Part shown: in pieces, positions 35,226-48,200 of the stretch
Layout: each line of letters opens with the position of its first letter
Position numbering within the stretch: position 1 is the stretch's first letter
Assembly: GCA_963971225.1 (NCBI GenBank)
Contig: OZ020269.1
Location: forward strand, 80,390,450 to 80,454,449
Reading direction: 5' to 3'
DNA from: Melieria omissa
Lineage: Eukaryota; Arthropoda; Insecta; Diptera; Ulidiidae
Length of the DNA: 64,000 nucleotides
Notes under the pieces: model-generated
What the model saw: the letters and a program-made list of their open reading frames with translations, nothing else
Databases searched by the model: none
What the model was told of the DNA's origin: nothing
Made by a program: the position numbers and the translations under genes

Positions 35226-37999
35226 TTAGACCACTTCGAATTTGCCGAGGCAGCATTTTAAATGGTCTGCTGTTTGCGCAGAAACATTGGGCATCTCCTT
35301 GGTTGTTTCCTTTATTTCAGTTATGATGTCCTGGATTTTTGATAGAATTTGTTGCGACTCGGCAGAATTTAACTTTTCGTTCACGGCGAGTTCATTCAAC
35401 AATTCTTCATGTGCAGCGCCGTCATTCACTCGCACTTCGGGGCCATCACTGGGCGGTGGTCCGTAATGTAATGCGGTGTTTTGTGTAAGTGCCGCATTTA
35501 AGTGATCCTTAAGCGGAACGTTGTGTGGCAACTCGGTGCTTAGACTGCTTACCAAATTGTTGAGCATCGTGATTTTATCGCGCATCTGTTCGCGATCCAC
35601 TTGGAGAAGTTGCATTTGGGCGGCTTTCTCGTATTCGCGCTGCTTCAAAATACGTCGTTGTGTTTGGTACAGCGTTATATATTCACCTATAGTTTCTGTT
35701 TCGCTTTGCAGCTGTAGAACCAGGTGTTCCAGACGCTGTTTCTCTTCGGTCAGATCAGCCACCTGTGACATTAGTTGTGTGAAACGGTTTTGCAGCTTTT
35801 CCACTGCCTCCGATGTCGGGATATGTGCTGTTGAGGCTTCCGATATTTTTTGGCAATGATGGTGCGCATGTTCGGTACCGACGTCCTCTACAATAGCCTC
35901 ATGTGCTTGTTCGCAGCCATTGTGGTGTACGTGATGCAGTTGATCATGATCATAACTGCAATCATGAGTCTCATGATCCTCACTGTGATCGTGGTGATGT
36001 GCGTTTGCGGGCGCGTCATCTTCAATTTCTGTAGCGTGTTCTCTTCCCGCCTGAAAACGTAACAGTTACGAAATCGTAAAACTTTCTGTACCTGTAGAAA
36101 CTCACCTCGTAATGTTGTAGTCGATCCACTTGCTGCTGTAAGACCAACACATTGTGTGTGAGTTCCATGTTTTCACGTGACAAACGAATCATCTCCGCAT
36201 CCTTGAATTTGAAGCGATCGTCACTACTTTGCAGGCGATCCTCCATTTCTGCGTAGTTTACGCGCATTTCACGGTTGGCATACTCTTCAGCGTCTAGCTT
36301 ATTCATCAAGTCGGCTTTGTCATTGGTCAATTGCACGAACCGCAGCTCCAGCTCATCCAACTGTTTCTTTAGTTCGATGTTTTGGGTAAGTGCACGCGAT
36401 GCTGCAATTTTATCCGACTCCATGGTGGCTAGCAATTTAGTCTGATCCGGCTGCTCAGCAGCGACATCGCTTAAATGCTCTTCTAATTTGTCGTACTGTT
36501 GCTGCTTCCCTTCCAATTCAGCGTCTAGTTTCACGAGGTGATCTTCTTGCGATTTAATTTTCAACTGAAATTCGTGTCGTTCAAACTCGAAATCATTTAT
36601 TTTTTCCTTTAGTTCTTTTATTTCCTTAACGTACTGTTGAATGTTCTCTTCGCTTTCCTGGTGGATATAATTGATGATATAATTACATAATTACGTATTC
36701 AGTTCATTTCGTTGTTAGCTTGAGTGATCCAACCTGTTTTTTATCTGCGTTGAACTGATCCTGACGACTGAGATTCTTTTGAATTTCTCGTTCAAGGCCG
36801 CTGATGTGATCAACGAGCTGTCGCTCCCGCTCTTGCTGCTTTGCACATTCGTCCATTAGCTCTGAGTTCTTTTCATTCAGATTGGCTATTTCGGCGTTCA
36901 AGTGCTGCACATAACTTTGATACTGGCTATTGGACTGACCCTTGTCTTGTGATAGTTGCTGAACCATAGCCTGCCGAGAAAGCATGTGTATTCAGTTTTG
37001 TTTCATTTGTAGCAAATTTTGTAATCGTTATGCTTCTCACCTGCAAATCTCTGACTTGCTGTTCGTACATGAATTGTGTTTGCGTCAGAGTTTCTACACG
37101 GTTGTCCTTGGTGACGTTTGCCTCATCCGACAGTTGCCGTACACGCAGGTGCGCCATTTCCAATTCGTTGCACTTCTCTTTTAATTGCTGCTCCACTTTG
37201 ACGGCCCGTTCCTGCATTACAGTTAATAATCGTTTCAGCTCATCCAAATGCGACGCTTGATCCTCATCCTTGGCATTCGCTTGTGCTAACTTATGTTGCA
37301 GCTCTGCATTGGAATTGCGCAACTGATCTGTGGTTTGTTGTTGCGATAAGAAACGCTGCTGCAGATCATCCAACCGCTGTGAGTGGGACGAGTATTGCAA
37401 GCGCAACTCTTCCAATTCCAGGTCCTTTTCGCGACACATGCACCGGTATTTATTAAGTTCTGAGGTGAGTGACGCCTTTTCCGTAATCAGAACTTGTATT
37501 GCATTAACGCTTGCCACCGGTTCGTGCCGGCAGTCATAGGTAGCTGATGAAGCTTCATTTTCTTTTGGTTCTGAAATACTTGGTGATGACACTAAGGTCG
37601 CATTGGTTGTTCCAGACGGCACCACCGCCTCAAGCACAATTTCGGACTGTGCCGAGACGGTTGGAGTGTCGCAGTTATTTGTGGCAACTTCGCAGTCCGA
37701 CGTTTCCGATACATTGCTAGACACACTACTTCCTCCTGTTGACATTACATGTTGCTGTATTTCCTGTGGCAACGCACTTGGGTCTGCTCCCCGTTTTTGA
37801 TATTCTTTCAGCTAAAAATGTGAAAACATTTAATTGATTTCGACCACTTGAATCAATAGTTGCTGTTTACACCACCTATCCCAATCCCCGCTACGAAAAC
37901 AGCAGCGGATGGGAATTCGTGACGTGTCATTTACATTTATACCTTCTTCCGAGCAGCCGCAATTTTTTTTGCCTTACTTTGCTTTGTCTCCTCGGGCAT
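35226..37999 (-). CDS. GM130: Golgin GM130 (Golgi matrix protein) homologue
   Basis: Cis-Golgi tether that binds p115 with its N-terminus and GRASP65 with its C-terminus (family knowledge). Five exons, 37999-37943, 37811-37041, 36970-36734, 36657-36106 and 36050-35226, all with GT/AG borders and phase 0, give 813 residues. It starts MPEETKQSKAKKIAAARKKL followed by KEYQKRG, the basic N-terminal p115-binding motif of golgin-A2. After a Ser/Thr-rich stretch (residues ~45-110) almost everything is coiled coil with Leu/Gln/Glu heptads. Residues 540-610 form a histidine-rich block (HHHDHSEDHETHD, LHHVHHNGCEQAH, EHAHHHC) with about 17 His. The coiled coil then resumes at EAVEKLQNRF. The C-terminus ends FEVV, a hydrophobic end suited to the GRASP PDZ groove. 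Drosophila uses the name GM130 (CG11061). Confidence 0.92.
35811..36050 (-). other. GM130: Histidine-rich segment of GM130
   Basis: Exon 5 opens with AGREHATEIEDDAPANAHHH and continues with alternating His and acidic residues plus a few Cys up to HAHHHCQKISEAST. It interrupts two coiled-coil parts. The acceptor CGTTTTCAG and phase fit, so it belongs to the main transcript unless an alternative downstream acceptor is used. Confidence 0.8.
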
Positions 38000-38450
38000 T
38001 GCTGGGTTTTGTAATAACCTGATATATTTTTCGATTTCCAGACTAAAATTTATTTCTTTTCAAGCGAAAGCAAAGTTCGATAAAGGAATAAAATTCTACT
38101 TGGCTCTTTGGCATACACAGTTTCCTTCTCACTGGGTTGTATTTGGGCGGATGACATGCGTCGTTGCCAGATTCTGTTTTAACAGCCGGTTGCGATTTTA
38201 GTGGCATTTGACAACTGAAATATAAATAAAAATGTTCAATACGGAGATGTTTATAGAAATGGTACGAAAGTGTCCTTTTTTATGTATCTCAGACGCGTGT
38301 TAAAGTAAAATTTCAATGTATGTACATCTTTTGGTTTTAGAAGTTTAGTTGTCAAAATCAAACCGTTTTCCAGTTGTATTGATTGTGAGTTTATAATTAT
38401 TATTAACAACTCAACTATAAACAAAATGTTGAAAGTAAAAAAAAATCACG
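38000..38450. other. Upstream region of GM130
   Basis: Contains the presumed GM130 promoter and 5' UTR; no motif was assigned with confidence. Confidence 0.4.
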
Positions 38451-38451
38451 C

Positions 38452-39233
38452 ATCTGACGCAACGCTCTCGCTCAGTGCGGCATACCGAAATTGAAGCGTT
38501 GCGTTGGGATTGTCAAAATCATGAAATGAAAAAAATATCTGTTTAGTTGCCAAAAAACCAACAAACTATTATTATTTTGCAAAACTTAGCTCTTATTTGA
38601 ATAAATTCCTCACAATTTAACTCAAATCAAATATAAATTACGGGCGTTTTTGTTTGTCGCAGCCAACTTCAACCGCTAACGCCTTGTCAAAATTGGAAAT
38701 TCGAATAGCTCAGCGTCAGAGCGTTTCACAGTCAAACCTAAATTGGAGCGTTAAGCGTTGCGTTTTCTGACGCAACGCTCTCGCTCAGTACGGCATACCG
38801 AAATTGAAGCGTTGCGTTGGGATTGTCAAAATCATGAAATGAAAACAAATGTCAAAAAAATATCTGTTTAGTTGCCAAAAAACCAACAAACTATTATTAT
38901 TTTGCAAAACTTAGCTCTTATTTGAATAAATTCCTCACAATTTAAATCAAATCAAATATAAATCACAAGCGTTTTTGTTTGTCGCAGCCAACTTCAACTG
39001 CTAACGCGCTGTTAAAATTGGAAATTCGAATAGCTCAGCGTCAGAGCGTTTCAATTGCGGTTTGCCCCATACAATTTGTATGGGCATGAAGCAATTTTGA
39101 CAGTTGCTTGCGGCTGACGCTCCAATTTAGGTTTGACTGTCAATTGCGGTTTGCCCCATACAATTTGTATGGGCATGAAGCAATTTTGACAGTTGCTTGC
39201 CGCTTACGCTCCAATTTAGGTTTGACTGTTAGA
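38452..39233. repeat. Composite array of inverted-repeat (MITE-like) units
   Basis: A unit starting TCTGACGCAACGCTCTCGCT occurs at 38452 and again near 38768, each followed by about 270 bases of near-identical sequence ending TAGCTCAGCGTCAGAGCGTT. The second is followed by two tandem ~83-base units containing TTGCCCCATACAATTTGTAT (near 39060 and 39148). ACAGTCAAACCTAAATTGGA at 38732 is the inverse of the unit ends TCCAATTTAGGTTTGACTGT. The arrangement looks like nested or recombined copies of one foldback/MITE family. Confidence 0.8.
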
Positions 39234-39519
39234 CTTATGTTAACACTTGCGTTTAAAGTCAACCTTTAGAGAACCTCATCAGCGTTGCCGTTTTGCATTT
39301 TTTCCCGAAAAAAAAATTCTCCATAAATACCTAGAAAAATCAAAATTTGTTTCTTAGATTTTTAGCCATCCGAAGAGAGTTGAGTGAACCATTGCTTACT
39401 CCAATTGCCTAAATTGCACATGATAATTTATAAAAATATTATATATAAAAAAGCGATATTGAAATTTAAATTTATATGTGAGAATAGATCATCGTAAGCT
39501 TAATAAAAATAAGTAATTG

Positions 39520-39815
39520 ACTGGCACGACAGCCCGATACCGCGACCAAGGCCTAGCTTCCCGCAACCATCCATGTTGTGCGTGTGAATTTTTTACAAGG
39601 TTGGAAGGGACTTACAGTTTTATGCCGATTCCGAACGGCGAGTTGGGAGCTTTTTCATAGGCAATTTTACTGTTAGAGGTTTGCCATTTCCTGCTGAGAG
39701 GACAGCCGCCGAAAGAAAAATTGTTGTTTTTTCTTTTTTTTCGGTGTTAGCAGCAACGGACTCTTGAACCTGGGCTTGAGCGTCGCATTTGACTAGCCAG
39801 CTGAGCTACGGCGGC
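39520..39815 (-). mobile_element. tRNA-derived SINE, near full length
   Basis: On the minus strand it starts AGCCGCCGTAGCTCAGCTGG (A-box TAGCTCAGCTGG) and has a B-box-like GGTTCAAGAGTCC about 40 bases on, then a tRNA-unrelated body ending in GGCTGTCGTGCCAG and an A-rich tail. The 8-base word TAAGCTTA flanks it (39496-39503 and 39823-39830), a likely target duplication. Other copies are at 15.8 and 61.0 kb. Confidence 0.85.
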
Positions 39816-39839
39816 TGACTGGATAAGCTTACTGGATAC

Positions 39840-42221
39840 AATTTATTGCTTTATGGCTTGCTGAAAGAATCTGTTGACGATGGTTTTAACTAAAACAAAT
39901 TCGCGACCTATATTGTGAAAACATACACGTACGTACCAAAAACAAAATCGTTCGTCTATCGCTATTTGTGTGAGCAGGCCATACGCAAAGAGTTATTCGA
40001 TTTTTTACGGTGCATGCTTCTTTGATTAACCCTTTTACTACAGATTTTTACTGGACAAAGTTAAAATTTTAAATTTTACGTTTAAGGCGTTTATGTGGTT
40101 AAATTTCCATAATTTTATACTCGGACCCTTAATTTTAGAGTGTTTTTCTATGAGAGCAACCACATCGTTGTGGCTGTAATAATTACTCAAACATACAATT
40201 TTTTACGCATAACGAAAATTTGAATATTTCTTCATATACTTCAGCCAAACTAAAAAGAAAGTATCTAAATTGAAAGAAAACGTCAAATTAAAAAGTTATC
40301 TAATTTGTCTGCTTCTTCTTCCTTTACTATGTCAAGATATACCATTAAAAACATGTATATGTCTCTTCTTTAAACTTAAATATTCAGTTTATTACTTTCA
40401 CTTTGGCAACAAAATAGCGAAAGGGTTAATTGCCAGTGAAATAGACCAGAGCTCACAACTTGGATTTTATGTTACATTCGTCGTTGTCGTTGATTGCGAG
40501 AAATCAGCCCAAGTTCTTCCTACAACTGTTGTGCTATAAACAATTTATACGATATGAACCCTGAATCCTGTTGTTGTAATAATAAAGTTTTTATTTCGAT
40601 TTTTAAATTTAGTTATATTTATATGTTTATATTTTTGCCGAAAGAAACTCGTATAAATTCTATTTTTATACCAAACATACTAATTCAATACTAATTGAAA
40701 TCGTTATGGACAATTCTTAGTAGTTTTTCTTTTGAAATATTTTTAATGTTTGTTTTGTTTTATAATTTTAATAGACAACCATCTATGCATATCTAATATA
40801 AGTTTACATACAACAATAATACATATACAAAACATATTTATAAATATATCTACAGTTGTGTATTGTTAAGTGTATAGGAAAATGTCATCACGAACAAAAT
40901 TCTAGAATTTCAACTAATGGCTCAAACGCACATTGATTCCGAAGTTTAGTGACAATTTTTGTTAATATTTTCCCTCTGAGTGTAAAGTATTGGACAAAAT
41001 ACTTTAGTTTCATTGACTTTCATTCGACACGAAATATTATTAAATTCGAAAACAATTTCATATAATTGAAACTTACAAAATTACCCATGGGTTTTTGACG
41101 TTGAACTACTAGTAAAACGCAGGCACGATGTTAGTTTTATAATCATGAAAGTGAGCCGAGTTATAACTGGCGACAACTGATTTGTATTCAGCTTTCGTGC
41201 GAAAAATGTCATTCCCATATTGAATAAAAGTATTTTAACGTTGAGTTTTTCATATTTTCGATACCGCATTTTCCGTTGTACCTTTCGTCTACTTTAGTCT
41301 TGATACTCAGTGAGACGATTAACCTAATAACGAAGAATATAGCATCTATATTCTCCTCTGCTGGCGCAGCTTGAATTTGAATTGAAATTTTTATTAGCGT
41401 AATATCGTAGAGTGCTGTAGTGTTGTAAGTTAGATCACTAATGGAGGCTATTATAGTAAGTCTCGCCAAAATACTGTTTGCCTGAATCCAATGGAGTATT
41501 ATATAATGTGTGGGTTCAGTAAATATACATACACTTAATAAAAATATTTAAATAAATACTTAGGCGAAAGGTGAACAATTTTAAATTTAATGTAAGTACT
41601 TAGCCCTGCGTATATACATGCGTATTTTATATATGAGCAATATAATCTCTGTGGAAAATGCCGTTACATATTTATGCAGTATGCTGTATGTATGTACAAA
41701 TTCATTTGCATTAATTTTGTACATCGCCGCTTATAATTGTAGATTGTACTAACTTAACAAAAGTATAGCTTTCAATTCAATCTGAGTATTTCATATTGTG
41801 TAGGTTTCGTAATTCTTTAGTAGATTATTATGCTTGAGGCAGAAGCCAACATTTTAAATATATCCAAGTGTTTTAGGTAAGTAAACATTTTATAAACTAA
41901 AAAAACTGGTGTTGTTTTCTTAATTATGTTTACGATGCTTTACGATTTGGCTTAAATGGTGTCTACTCTAGCGTATATAAGTACATACATACGAGTTCAT
42001 TTAGCTAACTATCTTTTTATACAATATTACAAATAATTGTATGAAACCCGAATCTGGACATTTATCTTTTTTAACCAGGAAGGACCTACATACAACTATC
42101 ATTCGATTTCTTGTCAATAAATTAGCGACTATAAACTAGTAAATTTCTAAAATTTGTTTCTAGGAGGGTTGAATTGAACATAATTTTCTAAGCAATACTA
42201 ACAATAGCCGATTCTTTAGCG
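39840..42221. other. AT-rich region with the ptc 3' UTR; no other gene
   Basis: Very AT-rich. The right-hand part should hold the ptc 3' UTR (stop at 42222-42224, minus strand). No supported frames. Confidence 0.45.
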
Positions 42222-45200
42222 CTAACTCGAGAAGTTATAACTGCGCACCGCACGTCCCGGCGTCACCAGTTCGACTTTAATATTCGCTGTTGCCGTTACT
42301 TTTGTTGTATTCGTGTCCGAATGGTGCGTCTCAACTGTCACTTCCGGTTGAACAACAATGCTTTGCAGCTCCGGAAAGTTGTTCGCACCGCCATTAATGT
42401 TGGCGCTAGTGGACGGATGTTGCTGCTGGTGCTGCTGCTGTTGCGGAATATGTGACGCATGCTGCTGATGAAATTGCGGTGGCATTGACGATGTAGGCAT
42501 TGTATATGGCGGTTGTTGTTGTTGGGGTTGATGATGTCGATGCACATGATAGTTATTCATGTTGATGTTGTTCATCTGATGGCTTCCATTAGTAACGTAC
42601 GGCGAGTTGATGTGCGGCGTGCCATTGGCATTTGCAGTTGCACCATTGATCCAGTCGTTGTTCATTTGTATCGAAGACGACGACGACTTCCAAGACGGTG
42701 GCTCCTCAGTGATTGTTGTCAGCGATGGATCATTGATGTTAATGTCTTTGTGGTGGTAGTGCGGTTTGTTGCAAGAACGTGATGAGCGTGTTCCGTGCAC
42801 AATCACTGTCTTATTCGCTCGTTTGTTTCGCGCCAAAACGGGGGATGGTGTTGAAATACGATCCGGGTACTCAAGTGGCACCAGCTCTGCGTCGGGCCCA
42901 ATCATGCTCAGTACGATGGGGTAGACTATGAGGCTATTGCAAGCGCTGACACACAGCACTACCAGCAGCAGCCAGAAGAAGTGGCGTATCACAAATTCAA
43001 ACGGAGAGGTTGACAGCATGAAAACAGCGAGGACGGAAGTGAGTGTGCCGTGAACTAGTGGTCCCAAGGATACTTGCATTGCGAGATGAATGCGGCGTTC
43101 CCGATTGCCCACGGCTGTGATGAAACTCTAAAATAAGACAAAATTACAATAGCTCAGTGCGTTTACTTCCGACAACTTGTATTTAATTTACCAGCGAGAT
43201 GTGAACGGTGAAGCACACTATCATGCCCACACTTAGTATCAGTATAACTGCCGGAATTGCAGACAGCTTTATTCCCAATAGTGTCATGGCGCCGAATATT
43301 TGTATCAGAGATGCAACTACACCGAAAACAACCAGCACCGCAGCCCAAATCGACAATAGCAAAATTGATGACAATATAAATGCAGCAGTTAAAGACAAAC
43401 AAAGTATCAGCCCCAGTGAAGAACGTAGTGTCATATATTGTTCCCAAAATATAAATGGAATTCCTGCGAAATAACAGAATAGAACAGTTTCGCTATACAG
43501 AACTGCCATAATTAATAGTTGTTTTGCAACACATACCTGATGGATAATTAGGCAACCCACGAGCTTCAAACTTTATACTTAAATCGCGAATATGGCCTAT
43601 TAGTGTTTTAATTTCTGACGTATCAGTCAGCCCGTGCAAATAAAACGGCAATTGAGCGTATACTAAAGGCAAACTCTTGGGAATCTTGAGATCATATTCA
43701 GTGGCCACATGATAATACTGGCGAGGTTCTGGATGCAGCTTACCCTAAAGCAAGATAAGACGAATGTTAGTTCCTCCATATACACGTATGTACATTCATT
43801 GATATGCAATTATAAGTAAGTATACACTTACCTGGGAAGCTCCGTACGCGAATACATCGTTGGTGGCCCAGGCAGATAGATAGTTGTAGAAGGCCTTTGG
43901 ATTTATGATTCCTTCGTTGTCGACCAGACGACTTTGCATCACAAGACTTTTGTCCACGGGATTGTCGACGTAGCCTGTTTGCACGAGTAGCTTGTATGCT
44001 AATATAGCGTCACTGCTCGCATTGCTGTGCCAACCTTCTTGAGTCAGCCGACCGTCGCTAAACTCCCGGTCGAAAATCCGTTGTAGATTGCACAGCCAGT
44101 CACGGAAAAGCGACAGCCAAAAATCGGGCAGACCACCATTGTCATTCTTAATAACGTGTGGAACGCGAACGAAGGCCTCATGATAGTCATGCAGCAATCG
44201 CTGATTGGTGGGATATTCGAAATTGCCTTGTGTTACAGCGTACATGCTGTAAAAGCCAAACATAGACGCCTGGGCGTTAAGGAACTTGTACTCGTTAGTG
44301 TTTTTCGGCACCAAATCTATCAAATCGAGGCCATCCTGCAGACGCGTTACCGCATAGAGGCTAAAGATGAGAGTGCCCACGAACGAGATGACCGTAAAAA
44401 ATTTCACCCAACTCTTCATAAGGAATGGTGTGTAGTACTTAAAGGCGAAATTCGATAGTGAAAAATTCGGTATACGCGTTTCTGGGCACGAGAGTAACGC
44501 TTCCTCTTGATGTTTCATTTGTGGTGACTGAGCTGGCGCCGCCGAAGACCGATTATTGCAGTTTTTTACGGCGTATGCATTCCGACGATTGTTGTTGTAG
44601 ATGGCATTGTTAACTGGAACTACAAGCGGCTTTTCTTTCCAGATAGGAAAGCAGCAGCAGAAAATATCTGCACGTCCAGCAGTTCTTCTTCTCAGATCCA
44701 AAGATATCATAGCAGGAAAGACTAAAAGCGCCGCGGCAAGATTGAAGCACATAACAATGGCTGCCTGTAGACAAAACACCTTAAGTGCAGGAACTGGTAT
44801 AAATACGGCCGCGAAGAAGGAGCCAGAAGTGACACAAGCACTGAAAAGGATGCTCGGTCCCACTTTCTTCAAAATGTATTTCGTTTGTTCCTTGCGGTTA
44901 CTCTCAGCATATGCTGCCGTTAACATGAATATGTGATCCACGCCCAAGCCAAGTGCCAGAAAAGGAACAACTTGTGTACTAGCTGCATTAAATACGATTC
45001 CTAACAGCGCACACAAGCCCAGACCAGCAGCAGTGGAAAACCCGATCAGCAGCACACCAGCAACGCCAACACTACTCTGGCCTTTCACAGGGTCTTTCCA
45101 CCGTATGAGCGTACAAAAAGCATACAACACAGTGGCAACAACCCCTATGACAATACTCGTTAGGCTCGGATTCGAGTACTTTGCTAGTATGTCATCCAAG

Positions 45201-48200
45201 GTTGCCGATGAGAACACATAAATGTCATAGCTATTGGCTATCCTGGAATTTTTTAGCAGCGTCTCGACCTCTTTTGAGAAATTACGTTGCCATGCATTCA
45301 GAACTTCGGCGGCCTTTTCTTGGGTCCAGCCAATGTGGTGCACCTTGTAGTTTTCGTTCCACAAGTCATACATTTCCTTCTCGGTCATGAGTTGCACAAC
45401 AGTCTGTAGACCTTTGGCTTTTCGGAGGTGACCGGTGCGGTTGCGTTGAACACCGCCTACAATCAACTCCTCTGGCCAATGCATGTACTTGGTTGCATAA
45501 CCATAACAACCACCTGTCAATACAAAGCCGACGTCCGGCGGTTGCTGGCTCTGTTTATTGGGGGCCGTGTCGGGACATTGGGGATTCTTCGGATTCAGAC
45601 AAGGCTTTTCCGTGTAGCCTGATGTGATCGCTGCACGCTTCATGTACTGCTCAACAATATCGAAATCGAATGATATCTTCTGATCGCTCATCTGTTTCTT
45701 CATTGACTGAACTAGACTGGAGGGATTCAGCGTACTCCACATTATCCGCTTCTCCATTCCTCTGCATTTAGAAGAATGTGTTATTAGTAATCATATGCAT
45801 ATAGCATCGTATATATATAGCCTATCAGCAAATTTTACAATCAGATTTGTTCTACTTACGGTATCTGAACTGGAAATTCCGGCCCCAGCAGTTGGCTACC
45901 CTCCCAGAAACAGTCCAAAGGCGTAATAATCGAGCACGGTATCAAATGCTTAAAGATTTGTTCAATAAAGTAATGCCCCTCGAAGCTGGGTGTTGTTGGC
46001 GAGTTGCACATGTCGCGCAGACTCCATTCGGTGTCGAACATATGCACCTTCACCGCGGTGGCCTTCTTCAATACCTCCAAGTGCGCTAGCAGCGCTTGTG
46101 GATGAAGAACAGACGCATTGGGATCGTGGGAGGTCTGAATAATTAGTTGATGTGTTGACGACTCGTCTTCGCCGATGGTCTTCTGCGTGTAGGCCAATTC
46201 TGATTCTAATCGGCCGCCCTCTTGAATCCACAGCTGATGAACTTTTGAATGAATTTGCGCACTCTTCAGTCCAACGCAGAACGTACTTAAAACTAATATA
46301 GCAACAAATAACATTTTTCCAGCATGCTTTTGTACTGAACTACCCAGAGACTCCAGGTGTGATTGAAATACTGATCGCAGGTAAATTGCAGTGCGATTGC
46401 CTCGGGCTTTACCCTGAAATAAAAAAGAATAATTGTTATCAAAATCGGCTTTCAAGTAACTGGAGAGTAGAGTTGGGCTGTATTTTGTAATCGTACAAAT
46501 GCAGCACACGCATTTATTCTGTTCATCTTTACTTAGAATACATTTAGATTAGTAGATCGGTGAGCGGGTGTAACTGTTTGTTACCAACATTTTGAGTGGC
46601 ACACATCCAAGTTGTGCCAGGAACGCCCACCCTCCCAGAATGAAACCCTGTGTGCGCCATTCATCCGGTCCATAATATTGTTTTGTGCTAATTATTTTGA
46701 CGTTCAGTCTTAACTATGATGTTGTTGGAAACGAGTTTTTTCTAAGAAATGTTTGTTACGTTCATTAAAAACAAGTGAAGCCTATTGTTTTCATACACAT
46801 ACGAATTGCATGCACATAAATACGTGTGCATTAGTTAAGGTGGCGTGTGATTAGCTTTTTTATGTGTATGTAAAACCCTATTAAGATGTGTATCAATTTT
46901 TTCATAACCATGAGGATTGACTTGGCATGGCAGAGTTAATAAAAATATATCGTGTGTAAAATATGATAATATCCTAAAGTATTTTGCGCAGCCTTATTTA
47001 CCGTCAGGATCTCCGTTAATGTTAAATTAGTTTCGATATTCGTTTTCGTTGCTTCGACGTAGCAATGTGCCCCCCAAACGACCGGCTCCAGTGAATGTCT
47101 GAATTTTTAGACCTAACACGAAGAGCACAAAAGATGCATCACTACCGACTTCAAGCTGCTGGTGGTCTACTTGCTTCAGATACTTCTGTGCCGGATATGT
47201 AGCTGGAGATGTGTGTTCGTGTGTGTGTCCGTGACAGTTACATCAACAGGTATGACTAAGAATAACGATAAAGCTGAAATGTTCTTTCCCGCTGGTTTTT
47301 GTGCTCACAATTGACAAAGGACTAGATCAATGTTCCGGCGAAAAGAGAGAGTCTGCTTTGCGGGCGTGAGCTCTGTGCAGCGTCATTATATTGTTGTATT
47401 TTGAATTTTTTTTCGCTGCAACGAAGCTCTCGTAGATTGTGGTTTTTGCTTTTGGTGTTGCGCTATGCATGTGCATTTGTCTTTGCACCCTACACAAAGC
47501 CGAATCGACGCAATCACAGGCAAACGATATCAGAAGAGCATCATGTTCAAGTACGTGACTATAATGCTTGGGTTCGATTCCAGAATCAGCCAGCGCCAAT
47601 GAAGTAAATATTTCTTTGGCGGTTGCCATTTCAGCAGGCGATGGCAAACCTCTGAGAGAAAACAATTGCCTGTGAAAAATGTTTGGCCTGAATCGGCATA
47701 CTATATGTTCCTTTCAATTATGTGCAAAGTTATATAATAAGGACTTTCTTTGTACACTCAAACATAAACAACTAGCTTGATACCCCGTTGAGAAGACTAC
47801 GACCCAATCCAGCTTCCGAACTAGGGACGAACTGAAAGGATTGGATTAAACAATTAAACTCAATGGGGCATATCGAAAATGCCCGAGGTTCTGAATATCA
47901 CAAGTTAAAAAAATAATAAGGGAAATAACTAAAACTATGTTTTTTCGCTTTTGTGAATTGATTTTTTTCAAAAAAGAATAAATATGGTTGCTACACTGCA
48001 GGCTCTTAAATGTGACTCTAAGATGTAGCCTAATTAAACTGCATAAAAACTGAACTTAAACTTGCCTTATTAGCAATTAGTTAAACCCTGTCGTAAAATT
48101 TCTGAAGCTTTTTTATACTTATAATTTGTAATATTTCGATAATTGGATGTTATTTGTTATTTGGATGTACTAGACTTGAACTTAAACGTTCTTATCTGGG

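Noticed and set aside
38452..39233. CRISPR-like repeat array
   Set aside because: The repeats are long, few and partly inverted, in a eukaryotic genome; they are MITE-like units.
42513..42782. Plus-strand open frame across the ptc tail
   Set aside because: Shadow of the repeat-rich last ptc exon.
44156..45622. Several plus-strand frames of 60-110 codons
   Set aside because: All lie antisense to the large third ptc exon and match no family.
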